Origin: Gammaproteobacteria bacterium (ex Lamellibrachia satsuma)
GTDB lineage: Bacteria; Pseudomonadota; Gammaproteobacteria; Chromatiales; Chromatiaceae
Length of the DNA: 64,000 nt
NCBI GenBank assembly: GCA_019623805.1
Contig: CP053680.1
Span: 372,001-436,000 of the forward strand
Direction: 5' to 3'
Numbering within the stretch: the stretch's first letter is position 1; every line of letters starts with the position of its first letter. The position numbers and the translations under genes are program-made. Shown here piece by piece: positions 36,156-44,603 of this stretch. Under the pieces are notes generated by a model that ran no database searches, was not told the origin of the DNA, and saw nothing but the letters and a program-made list of their open reading frames with translations.

Positions 36156-37571
36156 ATGTCCGATTCTGTCAATGACTGGGTGCGCCGTCTCCACACTGAT
36201 CCGCTACCGGCACTGCACCGGACTCTAAAGCAGGTCAGAGAAGTACTGAACAGTGTTTCAGGCAGTCACGCTGCTATCAGTAAACTGGTAGAACGCGATC
36301 CCGGATTCAGTCTCGCCATCTTCAGACAACTCAGGACCTTACCCAGCAAATCACGCGAGCCGGTTACAAAAATCGCCAATGCCATCCCTCTGCTCGGCAT
36401 GGACACCATCGAACGCATGGCCCGTGAGTTGCCGGTTCTTGAAGATCTGCTCAAGGGCTCCCCGAGACGTGGGCTCCTCGATTGCTACAGCAGAGCCGCA
36501 CATGCAGCCATCTATGCTGCAAATCTCGCAGAACGCTTGGGACATCACCATCCGGAAGCATTCGCCAATGCAGCGCTGCTGCACGATATTGGCGAAATGG
36601 CACTCTGGGTCGCGGAACCCGACACCATGAAAAATATGCAGGCGCGCATCAAGCAGGGTGACGGACACGAAGATGCCGCGCTGGAGGTACTGGGATTCAC
36701 CCTGGAAGAGTTGAACTTGGGACTGGGCAACCGCTGGGAACTTCCGGAACTGCTACAAGAGTCCCAGGGCCTCTTCAACAGCTATCAGCCGCGCCCTCTG
36801 ACAGTGATGATGGCTGCTGCTGTTGCCAAAACCACGGCGTCGGACTGGAACAGCCATGATGCCAGTGACAAACTGGAGCTGTTAGCTGAATTCATCGGGA
36901 TCAGTGAAGCACAGGCATCCACCTACCTGCATCAACTGGCCGTTACTGCAGCCAACCAGTTGCAGTCACTTCCCCTGCCGCTACCCGCCTTCAGGCTGCT
37001 CCAGACCGGGATGACAAGGAAAGTAAAACCCCTCGCGCCAGTGGTAAAGATTGAGCACCCCCTGGGAAACCGTCCGGCAGTGGAGCCTCCTCCCGCTAGC
37101 GGCAAATCACCGCAGGCAAAACCAAAAACCAATCCTTTACAGGCGCTTCTGACCCGCACCCTACATGCCCTGTGTGATGAGCACGGTCTGGAGAGGGCTA
37201 TGTTCGCCATGCTCTCCCCAGACAGAAAAACACTGAAGGCACGATTTGTCGTGGACAAAAACAACGGCGCTTCATTACAAACCTTCGAGGTCGACCTGCA
37301 CTCCCCCAATCTCTTTTCAATACTGATAAAGAAACCCCAAGCCATGTGGCTGAACCCGGACAACCTGGTAAAATACCTGCCTTCGATCCCGGAATCGGTC
37401 GTTCGAGTCGTCTGCAGCAGTGGCTTTTTCATCATATCCGTCTTCATCAAAGACAAGCCAATTGGTGTATTCTATGCTGACGCGGGCTGCACTGGCGGGA
37501 GCCTGAATACGGATCAGTTCAATAATTTCAAAGCCAGATGCCGTCGTGCCATGCAGGAACTGACCCGCTAA
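36156..37571 (+). CDS. HDOD-domain protein with extra C-terminal domain
   Basis: 471 residues. The N-terminal HDOD domain (about 30-230) shows LVERDPGFSLAIFRQL, then AHAAIYAANLAE and LLHDIGEMALW; this is an HD-like fold used in signal control. The C-terminal 170 residues (HALCDEHGLERAMFAMLSP, SGFFIISVFIKDKPIGVFYAD) look like a GAF-type sensor. I take the ATG at 36156 because the upstream 63 residues (35967) have unlike, basic composition and cover the rpsF promoter zone. Divergent from rpsF. Targets unknown. Confidence 0.75.
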   Translation: MSDSVNDWVRRLHTDPLPALHRTLKQVREVLNSVSGSHAAISKLVERDPGFSLAIFRQLRTLPSKSREPVTKIANAIPLLGMDTIERMARELPVLEDLLKGSPRRGLLDCYSRAAHAAIYAANLAERLGHHHPEAFANAALLHDIGEMALWVAEPDTMKNMQARIKQGDGHEDAALEVLGFTLEELNLGLGNRWELPELLQESQGLFNSYQPRPLTVMMAAAVAKTTASDWNSHDASDKLELLAEFIGISEAQASTYLHQLAVTAANQLQSLPLPLPAFRLLQTGMTRKVKPLAPVVKIEHPLGNRPAVEPPPASGKSPQAKPKTNPLQALLTRTLHALCDEHGLERAMFAMLSPDRKTLKARFVVDKNNGASLQTFEVDLHSPNLFSILIKKPQAMWLNPDNLVKYLPSIPESVVRVVCSSGFFIISVFIKDKPIGVFYADAGCTGGSLNTDQFNNFKARCRRAMQELTR

Positions 37572-37648
37572 ATGCTTGATTCAGATCATTGTCCAGCCCG
37601 GACGAGCCGATAGGATGTATCGGTTTAGCGTAAACAACTTATCCACCC

Positions 37649-38248
37649 GTGACACAACAGATCGCCTATACAATCGGCAACAGCCGTTACGTCAGCATCA
37701 ATGACCGTTGCACCCTGGAGTGCACCTTCTGCCCTAAAACTCAGGGCAGCATGCGGGTGCATGAGTTCGATCTCACCATGAACCACCGTCCTGACGCACA
37801 GGAGATAATCGACGCCATCGGCGCCCCGGAACAGTACGATGAGGTTGTCTTCTGCGGCTTCGGCGAGCCCACCCTGCGGCTGAATGTGTTGCTGGAAGTA
37901 GCTCATGCAGTCAAAGGCCGGGGAACGCGCGTGCGGGTCAATACAGACGGACTATCCAACCTTGTGCATAAACACGACACCCTGCCGGCTCTGGGTGAGT
38001 GCGTCGATGCCCTTTCGGTCTCGATGAACGCACAAAACAAGGCAGTCTATGATTTTCACTGCTGCCCCAATCTGCCGGGTTCATATGAGGCGATGTTGGA
38101 TTTTCTGAAAGCAGCACCACGCTTCATCTCCGATGTTACCGCCACTGCCATCGATGGGCTGGAGGGTGTGGATATAGAGGCCTGTGAAACACTTGCCAGG
38201 GAACTTGGTGTCAATTTCCGTCGGCGTGTTCTGGACCAGGTCGGCTGA
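37649..38248 (+). CDS. Radical SAM protein (TatD-linked type)
   Basis: 199 residues, small for a radical SAM enzyme. The cluster motif is CTLECTFC, with CGFGEPTLRL for SAM binding, and the protein resembles the short group often found beside TatD. It starts at a GTG (37649). It ends four bases before the next radical SAM gene, so they are likely co-expressed. Substrate unknown. No tatD is seen in the window. Confidence 0.75.
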   Translation: MTQQIAYTIGNSRYVSINDRCTLECTFCPKTQGSMRVHEFDLTMNHRPDAQEIIDAIGAPEQYDEVVFCGFGEPTLRLNVLLEVAHAVKGRGTRVRVNTDGLSNLVHKHDTLPALGECVDALSVSMNAQNKAVYDFHCCPNLPGSYEAMLDFLKAAPRFISDVTATAIDGLEGVDIEACETLARELGVNFRRRVLDQVG

Positions 38249-38252
38249 GGCG

Positions 38253-39167
38253 ATGACATTAGCCGATCAAGTCAACACATTCGGTCAGTATTTGCTGCAC
38301 CGCTACGGTGAGCGAGTGCACAAGATCGCCATCGATGCCGCCTTCACCTGCCCCAACCGCGACGGTACCAAGGGCATCGGCGGCTGTACCTTTTGTAACA
38401 ACGTCTCCTTCAGCCCTAATGGCCGCCAAACCAAGCCTATCGCCACACAGATAGAAGCCGGTCGCAAGATTATCCGAAAGCGCACCGGTGCACGGAAATA
38501 CATCGCCTATTTCCAGGCGTACACCAACACCTATGACGAAATCAGCCGACTCAAACGGCTGTATGACGATGCGCTGGCAGAGGCGGATGTAGTCGGACTC
38601 TCCATAGGCACCCGCCCGGACTGTGTGCCGACAGCCGTGCTTGAGTTACTTGCGGGATACCAGGCTGAAGGCGCCGAGGTCTGGCTGGAATTGGGGCTGC
38701 AATCCGCTTTTGACGATACTCTGCAACGGGTCAACAGGGGGCATGGTTTTGCGGAGTACAGTAAAACCCTTCTCGCTGCCCGGCAGCTCGGCATCAAGGT
38801 TTGCACCCACCTGATTGCCGGACTTCCCGGCGAGTCTGCACACCACTGCCATGAATCGCTACACCGCGTGCTCGAACTGGGCACCGATGGACTCAAACTG
38901 CATCCGCTGCATGTGGTAAAAGGCACTCAATTAGCCAACACCTGGAGAGCAGGCGGCTATCAGCCGATGGCTATGGATGAGTATGTACGTATTGCAGCAG
39001 ACTTTGTGGAGATGACGCCCCCGGACGTTGTCTGGCACCGTCTTACCGGCACTGCCACCAGAGATATCCTGCTGGCTCCCGCATGGTGCGCGAAAAAATG
39101 GCGCGTGCTGAACGCAATCGAACAGGAACTGCGTCAGCGCCGCTCCAGTGGTCGACAAGTCGCATAG
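38253..39167 (+). CDS. yhcC: TIGR01212-family radical SAM protein (YhcC-like)
   Basis: 304 residues. The N-terminus reads FGQYLLHRYGERVHKIAIDAAFTCPNRDG, followed by the GCTFCNN cluster motif and the HLIAGLPGE segment; this is YhcC and its relatives. The family role is unproven. The ATG at 38253 is preferred, the first 23 codons of the longer frame being read through the end of the previous gene. 27 bases after it starts ubiU. Confidence 0.88.
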   Translation: MTLADQVNTFGQYLLHRYGERVHKIAIDAAFTCPNRDGTKGIGGCTFCNNVSFSPNGRQTKPIATQIEAGRKIIRKRTGARKYIAYFQAYTNTYDEISRLKRLYDDALAEADVVGLSIGTRPDCVPTAVLELLAGYQAEGAEVWLELGLQSAFDDTLQRVNRGHGFAEYSKTLLAARQLGIKVCTHLIAGLPGESAHHCHESLHRVLELGTDGLKLHPLHVVKGTQLANTWRAGGYQPMAMDEYVRIAADFVEMTPPDVVWHRLTGTATRDILLAPAWCAKKWRVLNAIEQELRQRRSSGRQVA

Positions 39168-39194
39168 CAAATATTTCACTCTGAGGAATCGAAT

Positions 39195-40190
39195 ATGGAA
39201 CTGGTCTGCCCTGCCGGCAACCTGCCTTCACTCAAAGCTGCCGTGAACAACGGCGCCGACGCAGTCTATATCGGCCTGCGGGACGATACCAATGCCCGAC
39301 ATTTCCCGGGCCTGAACTTCAACGAGAAGCGGGCTACCGACGGTATCGTCTATGCGCGTCGCAAAGGCGTTCGTGTCTTTTTGGCAATCAACACCTATCC
39401 ACGCCCGGATGGCTGGGAACGCTGGCAAGCCGCGGTAGACACCGCCGCCAGTCTCGGTGTGGATGCGCTGATCTGCGCGGATATAGGTGTTCTCGACTAC
39501 GCCAGTAACCGCTGGCCCGATCTCAACCTGCACCTATCGGTTCAGGCTTCAAGTACAAATTACGAGGCACTGCGTTTCTATCAGGAGAACTTCGGCATCA
39601 AACGCGCCGTGCTGCCTCGGGTGCTCTCCCTCAGCCAGGTGAAAAACGTGGTGGAGAACAGTCCTGTCGGCATCGAGATTTTCGGTTTTGGCAGCCTCTG
39701 CGTGATGGTAGAAGGTCGCTGCATTCTCTCATCCTATGTCACCGGAGAATCCCCCAACACCTGCGGGGCCTGCTCTCCAGCAAAATTCGTCACCTACAAA
39801 GAGACCCCTCAGGGCATGGAGTCCCGCCTGGGCGATGTCCTGACCGATCGTTATGGTAAAAACGAGCAGGCAGGCTACCCGACCATCTGTAAGGGGCGTT
39901 TTGATGTTGGCGAGAATACTTTCTACGCTATCGAGGAACCCACCTCTCTCAATACGCTGGAGCTGCTACCAGAACTGCAAGCGGCCGGCATAGAGGCAAT
40001 CAAGATCGAAGGACGGCAGCGCAGTCCTGCCTATGTGGCGCAGGTCACGCGAGTCTGGCGTCAGGCAATCGATGCCTGTAAGCAGAATCCTGACAGATTC
40101 TCCGCCCGGGCCGAATGGAATCGTGAATTGGGCAAGGTGTCGGAAGGCGCCACCACCACCCTCGGCCCCTACTATCGTCCCTGGCAGTAA
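39195..40190 (+). CDS. ubiU: Ubiquinone biosynthesis protein UbiU (peptidase U32 family)
   Basis: 331 residues, very close in layout to UbiU (YhbU): MELVCPAGNLPSLKAAVNNGAD, then VSVQASSTNYEA-like and GSLCVMVEGRC, and EPTSLNTLELLPEL near the end. Cys residues in GRCILSS, CGACSPAKF and CKGRF fit its 4Fe-4S cluster. With UbiV it hydroxylates ubiquinone precursors without oxygen. It pairs with ubiV five bases downstream, and ubiT lies beyond murI. Confidence 0.93.
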   Translation: MELVCPAGNLPSLKAAVNNGADAVYIGLRDDTNARHFPGLNFNEKRATDGIVYARRKGVRVFLAINTYPRPDGWERWQAAVDTAASLGVDALICADIGVLDYASNRWPDLNLHLSVQASSTNYEALRFYQENFGIKRAVLPRVLSLSQVKNVVENSPVGIEIFGFGSLCVMVEGRCILSSYVTGESPNTCGACSPAKFVTYKETPQGMESRLGDVLTDRYGKNEQAGYPTICKGRFDVGENTFYAIEEPTSLNTLELLPELQAAGIEAIKIEGRQRSPAYVAQVTRVWRQAIDACKQNPDRFSARAEWNRELGKVSEGATTTLGPYYRPWQ

Positions 40191-40195
40191 AAACT

Positions 40196-41086
40196 ATGAG
40201 CAGCAACCCACGACTCTCCCTCGGTCCCAATCTCTTTTACTGGTCCCGTGACGATATCTTCAACTTCTATGCTGAAGTGGCGGAGATGCCGGTGGACATC
40301 GTCTATCTCGGTGAAACAGTCTGTTCAAAGCGCCGCAGCCTGCGCACCGAAGACTGGTTTGATCTGGCTGATCAGCTGAACAGTGCAGGAAAAGAGGTGG
40401 TGCTTTCCACCCTGTCCCTGCTGGAGGCGGAGTCTGAGATGCTGACCCTGCGCCGTCTCTGCGAAAATGACCGGTTTATGGTCGAGGCCAACGACATGGG
40501 AGCGGTACAGCTGCTCATCAAGCAGGGCGTTCCCTTTGTCACCGGACCGACAGTCAATATCTACAATCCGGCTACCCTGCAGGTATTGGCAAACAAAGGC
40601 CTGAAGCGATGGGTAATGCCGATTGAACTCTCCAAGGAGACGCTCGCGGAGATGCAGGCCGAACGACCCGAGGGGGTGGAAACTGAAATCTTTGCCTTTG
40701 GACGGATGCCGCTGACGCTTTCAGCTCGCTGTTTTACCGCTCGCTCACATAATCTCCCAAAGGATGACTGCCAGTACAAATGCCTGGATTACCCCGACGG
40801 TCGTCTCCTCTCCACCCAGGAGAAAAAGCCGTTCCTCGCCCTGAACGGCATCCAGACCGTCTCCTCCCTCACCTGCAACCTGTTGCCGGAAACTGCGGAG
40901 ATGAAACGGCTTGACGTGGACGTCCTGCGAATCAGCCCGCAATCTCAACATACCGGACGCATCGTCGAGGCATTCTACCAAGCATTGCAGGACGAAACAC
41001 CACCCCCGCTCGACCGCTATGTTCCCCTGGGAACCTGCGACGGGTACTGGCATGGAGGCGCGGGGATGGAGAGATTAAAAGGATAA
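40196..41086 (+). CDS. ubiV: Ubiquinone biosynthesis protein UbiV (peptidase U32 family)
   Basis: 296 residues with the UbiV (YhbV) order: LGPNLFYWSRDDIFNFY, GETVCSKRR, and the Cys set ARCFTARSHNLPKDDCQYKC, which hold its 4Fe-4S cluster. It forms a dimer with UbiU and acts in oxygen-independent hydroxylation of ubiquinone precursors. Five bases separate it from ubiU. Confidence 0.93.
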   Translation: MSSNPRLSLGPNLFYWSRDDIFNFYAEVAEMPVDIVYLGETVCSKRRSLRTEDWFDLADQLNSAGKEVVLSTLSLLEAESEMLTLRRLCENDRFMVEANDMGAVQLLIKQGVPFVTGPTVNIYNPATLQVLANKGLKRWVMPIELSKETLAEMQAERPEGVETEIFAFGRMPLTLSARCFTARSHNLPKDDCQYKCLDYPDGRLLSTQEKKPFLALNGIQTVSSLTCNLLPETAEMKRLDVDVLRISPQSQHTGRIVEAFYQALQDETPPPLDRYVPLGTCDGYWHGGAGMERLKG

Positions 41087-41198
41087 AGGTGACTGTACCA
41101 CCGGATAGGCCAAACTCTGTCGTTCTTGTCGGGGCCGGGGTAATATTACTTGTTTTTCAAAAACTTACTGTGGAAACCTTTAGCCTTCTTTGTAAACC

Positions 41199-41996
41199 AT
41201 GACATCCTCGCAACCCATCGGTATCTTCGACTCAGGCGTCGGCGGCCTCTCTGTGCTCAGCCATATCCACGAACTGATGCCGACGGAAGATCTGCTCTAT
41301 GTCGCGGACAGCGAGCATCTCCCATACGGCTCAAAAACCAGCGAATACGTAGTGCAACGGGCAATTGCCATCACCCGTTTTCTGGTAGAGCAGCAGGGAG
41401 CAAAGGCGATCGTCATCGCCTGCAACACAGCAACCGCTGCCGCAGTCTCTCTCCTGAGGAGCGAATTCCCCATCCCAATCATCGGTATGGAACCGGGGGT
41501 AAAACCCGGTATCAAAGAGAGCCGAAGCGGTGTGGTAGCAATTCTGGCTACAGAGGGCACTCTGGGCAGCGAAAAATTCCAGTCGTTACTGGAACAACAC
41601 GGAAATGGGGCAGAAGTTATCGTCCAGCCCTGCAACGGCTGGGTGGAACAGGTCGAGCACGGGGAGCACGATAGCCCCGAAACCCGGCAGATGGTGGCAA
41701 ACCAGATCGAACCGCTACTCAAGCGGGGAGCCGACACCCTGGTTCTGGGCTGCACCCATTACCCCTTCCTCAGAGAGACTATCGGAACTTATGCCGGCAA
41801 AGAGACCCAGGTCATAGATACGGGACTGGCCGTTGCCCAGGAACTCAGGCGACGTCTCCGGTCAAAAAACCTGCTTGGAATGGCGAAAACCGGAGGCAAC
41901 ACACAATTTTGGACCAGCGGCCCACCGGAACAAACCGGAAGATTGATCTCCCGACTCTGGGGTGATCCCAACCGGGTCAATCCACTACCCGTTTGA
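41199..41996 (+). CDS. murI: Glutamate racemase
   Basis: 265 residues. The two catalytic Cys are in VIACNTAT and LGCTHYPF, and the N-terminus has FDSGVGGLSVL. It makes D-glutamate for peptidoglycan. 112 bases separate it from ubiV, with no clear terminator, so it may be read on from that operon or have its own promoter. No unusual features. Confidence 0.96.
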   Translation: MTSSQPIGIFDSGVGGLSVLSHIHELMPTEDLLYVADSEHLPYGSKTSEYVVQRAIAITRFLVEQQGAKAIVIACNTATAAAVSLLRSEFPIPIIGMEPGVKPGIKESRSGVVAILATEGTLGSEKFQSLLEQHGNGAEVIVQPCNGWVEQVEHGEHDSPETRQMVANQIEPLLKRGADTLVLGCTHYPFLRETIGTYAGKETQVIDTGLAVAQELRRRLRSKNLLGMAKTGGNTQFWTSGPPEQTGRLISRLWGDPNRVNPLPV

Positions 41997-42006
41997 TTCT
42001 ACATAG

Positions 42007-42023
42007 GGTGCGCCATGCGCACC
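42007..42023. repeat. Short perfect inverted repeat after murI
   Basis: GGTGCGC-CAT-GCGCACC, a seven-pair hairpin with a three-base loop, between the convergent murI and ubiT. Flanked by TAGG and ATTAAACCTACG, it looks like the small interspersed repeats common in such genomes. No T run, so it is not a normal terminator. Confidence 0.6.
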
Positions 42024-42058
42024 ATTAAACCTACGCACCTAGCAAGACGGGAAGACCG

Positions 42059-42541
42059 TCAGGCCAACCTTTCATAGAATGAGAGACATTGGTCCATCAT
42101 CGGCCGAAATGCCTGTGGAACAGGAAGCGCATCCAGATCCACGGCGGCCAGCATATTCTTCAGATGCACCCCGAGGTCGGTGTCTCCTTCCATCAACAGA
42201 TGCCGCTGAAAAAAGAGCGTGTCAGGGTCCTCACGACCGGTAATCAGCAGCATATAGTCGTAAACAGTCCCACTGATAGTGAGATTGGCAGGCTCACCTC
42301 CGTTCACACCAGCGATGAGGCCGTCCTGAAGAGAGAGGGCATAACTCAGCCTCGCATCGGTCACCTGGATTCGTACAGTCCGGTCTTCCAGGAAGTCCAA
42401 TTCACCCTCTGCGCGTTCAGTGGCAAAGAGATAATTCAGCATCTTGCCCAAAACCAGGCTGTGCGCACGCTCAGGTACCAGACGAAGCGGTAAGGAGAGA
42501 GGTCTTGGCAGACGCGGGCGTTTCGCTATAGTTTGCGTCAT
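42059..42541 (-). CDS. ubiT: Ubiquinone biosynthesis accessory factor UbiT (SCP2 domain)
   Basis: 160 residues. The SCP2-like lipid-binding domain starts about residue 30 (HSLVLGKMLNYLFATERAEGELDFL), with TISGTVYDYMLLITGREDPDTLFFQRHLLMEGDTDLG as the most conserved part. UbiT carries hydrophobic ubiquinone precursors for the UbiU-UbiV step. It faces away from the oxygenase gene at 42654 and converges on murI. Confidence 0.88.
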   Translation of the reverse strand: MTQTIAKRPRLPRPLSLPLRLVPERAHSLVLGKMLNYLFATERAEGELDFLEDRTVRIQVTDARLSYALSLQDGLIAGVNGGEPANLTISGTVYDYMLLITGREDPDTLFFQRHLLMEGDTDLGVHLKNMLAAVDLDALPVPQAFRPMMDQCLSFYERLA

Positions 42542-42653
42542 GAGTAGTGCTCATTCAATGTGATAATTACGCTTTCCTACAAACTGAAGGTGTGGAGATG
42601 TCAATCATTCAGATCATACCAATAGTCAGTGCAATCTGCGAGAATCGCTTTTT

Positions 42654-43538
42654 ATGAACATAGCAGCGGAAAATCCATTCGATCTGGATCAGGAGAGCAC
42701 TTACAAGGCCTGGCGGGAGGCAAAACTCAAGGATTACCCTGAGTCCCTTGGGGATCTGGTAGTGGAGATAAAGGATCCACGAAACCTGAGCGAATCTGAA
42801 TATCAGGAGATCCACCGTCTCTGCCGCAAGGCTAATATGGCCATCTGGGCCGGCCTCTCCGGGCACGACTCTGACAAGAATATAATTCGTGACTTGGGCC
42901 GCCGTTTCGGATTGGAGCACCTGGACCACAATATGTGCGCGGATGAAGACGCAATCACCTCGCTTACTGTTCAGTCTGATGCACTGCACCAGGGATATAT
43001 CCCCTACACTACCCGCCCAATCGCCTGGCACACTGATGGATACTACAATCAGCTGGATCATCAGATCCACGGCCTGCTGCTGCACTGTGTCAATCCAGCA
43101 GAGGAAGGTGGTGAAAATGATCTGCTGGATCACGAAATCGTCTATCTGCTGGTCCGTGATAAGAATCCCGACTTCATTCGCGCCCTGATGCATCCCAAGG
43201 CGATGACGATTCCAGCCAATATTGCAGAAGGGAAAGAGTTGCGCCCAGCCCGCAGCGGCCCGGTTTTCGCAGTCTACCCGGATGGCCACCTGCACATGCG
43301 CTACACAGACCGTACCCGCAGTATCGAATGGGGAGAGATTCCCTTGCTGGATGAAGCCGTGGATTTTCTCAAACAGACCCTTAGAACCAGCACAGCTTGG
43401 CACTACCGGGGAAAACTACAAGCAGGTCAGGGACTTGTCAGTAATAATGTACTGCACACCCGGAGTGGATTCGAGGATCATGGGCAACAGCGTCTACTCT
43501 ACCGCGCCAGGTATTTTGACCGAATCAGGGAAACCTGA
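42654..43538 (+). CDS. TauD/TfdA-family Fe(II)/2-oxoglutarate dioxygenase
   Basis: 294 residues. The iron-binding His-x-Asp pair is in WHTDGYYN and the distal His in NNVLHTRSGF, with the 2-oxoglutarate Arg in LYRARY. It hydroxylates an unknown small substrate in the cytoplasm. The next gene, 82 bases on, encodes a DUF971 protein; DUF971 is the N-terminal domain of gamma-butyrobetaine hydroxylase, another TauD-fold enzyme. The two could therefore work on the same substrate (inference). Confidence 0.88.
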   Translation: MNIAAENPFDLDQESTYKAWREAKLKDYPESLGDLVVEIKDPRNLSESEYQEIHRLCRKANMAIWAGLSGHDSDKNIIRDLGRRFGLEHLDHNMCADEDAITSLTVQSDALHQGYIPYTTRPIAWHTDGYYNQLDHQIHGLLLHCVNPAEEGGENDLLDHEIVYLLVRDKNPDFIRALMHPKAMTIPANIAEGKELRPARSGPVFAVYPDGHLHMRYTDRTRSIEWGEIPLLDEAVDFLKQTLRTSTAWHYRGKLQAGQGLVSNNVLHTRSGFEDHGQQRLLYRARYFDRIRET

Positions 43539-43619
43539 ACAGAGGCAGGTTGAAGAGAACGACCAATCTGTGCCAACATCCGCCACCCCTGCAACACATA
43601 TCCCGTACCGGGCAGAATC

Positions 43620-44258
43620 ATGAGTAAAGAATCCCCCTATCCCGTTGAAATCAGTCTTCACAAAAAATCACGCCTGCTGGCATTACGTTTTTCCGACGGG
43701 GCAAACTTTGAACTGCCTTGTGAATATTTGCGGGTTTTTTCCACTGCGGCCGAGGTAAAAGCTGATCCGGCGCCAGTCACTGGAAAGGAAGATGTGAATA
43801 TCGAGAAGATTGAACCCCAGGGTCAGTACGCCATTCGTCCGATCTTCGACGATGGGCACGACACGGGCATTTTCTCATGGGAGACTCTCTACGATCTGGG
43901 AAAGAATCATCTGCAGAATTGGCAAGACTACCTTGCTCGACTGAAAGCGGTTGGTTATGAGCGGAATACCGATCCATCTACCGAGCGCCGCATCAAAATC
44001 TTCTACTTCTCCTGGCTGGTCAACAAATTGGGCAAACAGACCGAAGAGATGATTCTCCCCCCCTCAATCACCAATATTGAGTCGCTTCTCAAACTATTGC
44101 GCGTGCGTAAATCTGAATATGCCGCCATATTCGAGGACAAACTGATCCGAACCACCGTCAATAAACAGTTTTCCGAGTCATTTACCCGGCTTGAAGATGG
44201 AGATGAAGTGGCGCTGATTCCCACTTCCCCGACACCACCGGCAACGCCAAACGCCTGA
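43620..44258 (+). CDS. DUF971 (BBOX N-terminal-like) and MoaD/ThiS-like fusion protein
   Basis: 212 residues in two parts. The first 110 residues are DUF971: LHKKSRLLALRFSDGANFELPCEYLRVFS, then IEPQGQYAIRPIFDDGHDTGIFSW. Residues about 124-205 follow the MoaD/ThiS pattern: IKIFYFSWLVNKLG, then FTRLEDGDEVALIP. The usual C-terminal Gly-Gly needed for sulfur transfer is missing; the protein ends in a Pro/Thr tail. So the second part is probably a non-catalytic ubiquitin-like fold. It lies right after the TauD-family oxygenase gene. Confidence 0.8.
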   Translation: MSKESPYPVEISLHKKSRLLALRFSDGANFELPCEYLRVFSTAAEVKADPAPVTGKEDVNIEKIEPQGQYAIRPIFDDGHDTGIFSWETLYDLGKNHLQNWQDYLARLKAVGYERNTDPSTERRIKIFYFSWLVNKLGKQTEEMILPPSITNIESLLKLLRVRKSEYAAIFEDKLIRTTVNKQFSESFTRLEDGDEVALIPTSPTPPATPNA

Positions 44259-44312
44259 TTCCACCTGCAGAATCACCAGAAAAAGTTTCACCAAAAAATA
44301 AGTTATTGGCTC

Positions 44313-44341
44313 TTCACTCCAATAGCAAGTTAGGGTAATAT
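44313..44341 (+). promoter_or_regulatory. Sigma-70 promoter of tRNA-Lys
   Basis: TTCACT (44313-44318) and TAATAT (44336-44341) are 17 bases apart, a good -35/-10 pair, ending 17 bases before the tRNA. Confidence 0.55.
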
Positions 44342-44358
44342 TCCCCCTCCCAAATTGC

Positions 44359-44434
44359 GGGTCGTTAGCTCAGTTGGTAGAGCATCTGACTTTTAATCAG
44401 GTGGTCGCAGGTTCGATCCCTGCACGACCCACCA
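44359..44434 (+). tRNA. tRNA-Lys (anticodon TTT)
   Basis: A 76-base cloverleaf: acceptor stem GGGTCGT / ACGACCC, D arm AGCTCAGTTGGTAGAGC, anticodon loop CTTTTAA with anticodon TTT, and T arm GCAGGTTCGATCCCTGC. The CCA end is encoded. It closely resembles tRNA-Lys of E. coli. A hairpin with a T run follows. Confidence 0.98.
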
Positions 44435-44443
44435 TATAGCAAG

Positions 44444-44467
44444 GGTTATCATCATGAATAACCTTTT
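44444..44467 (+). terminator. Terminator of tRNA-Lys
   Basis: Stem GGTTAT / ATAACC with an eight-base loop, directly followed by four T and a pyrimidine run, ten bases after the tRNA CCA end. Confidence 0.6.
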
Positions 44468-44603
44468 CCCCTTGGCGATCTCGCTTCACCAGCCTTAGAG
44501 GGGTTCCGCCAAAATTCACTCAACATTTTTCAACTAATTCCGGATAAGTCTATCCAATCCCGGGTTCAGCCACCTCATAATATAATCGATCGAAGCATAT
44601 CCA

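Noticed and set aside
42548..42640. Possible FNR box between ubiT and the oxygenase
   Set aside because: Several TTGA/ATCA-like pieces are present, but none fits TTGAT-N4-ATCAA well.
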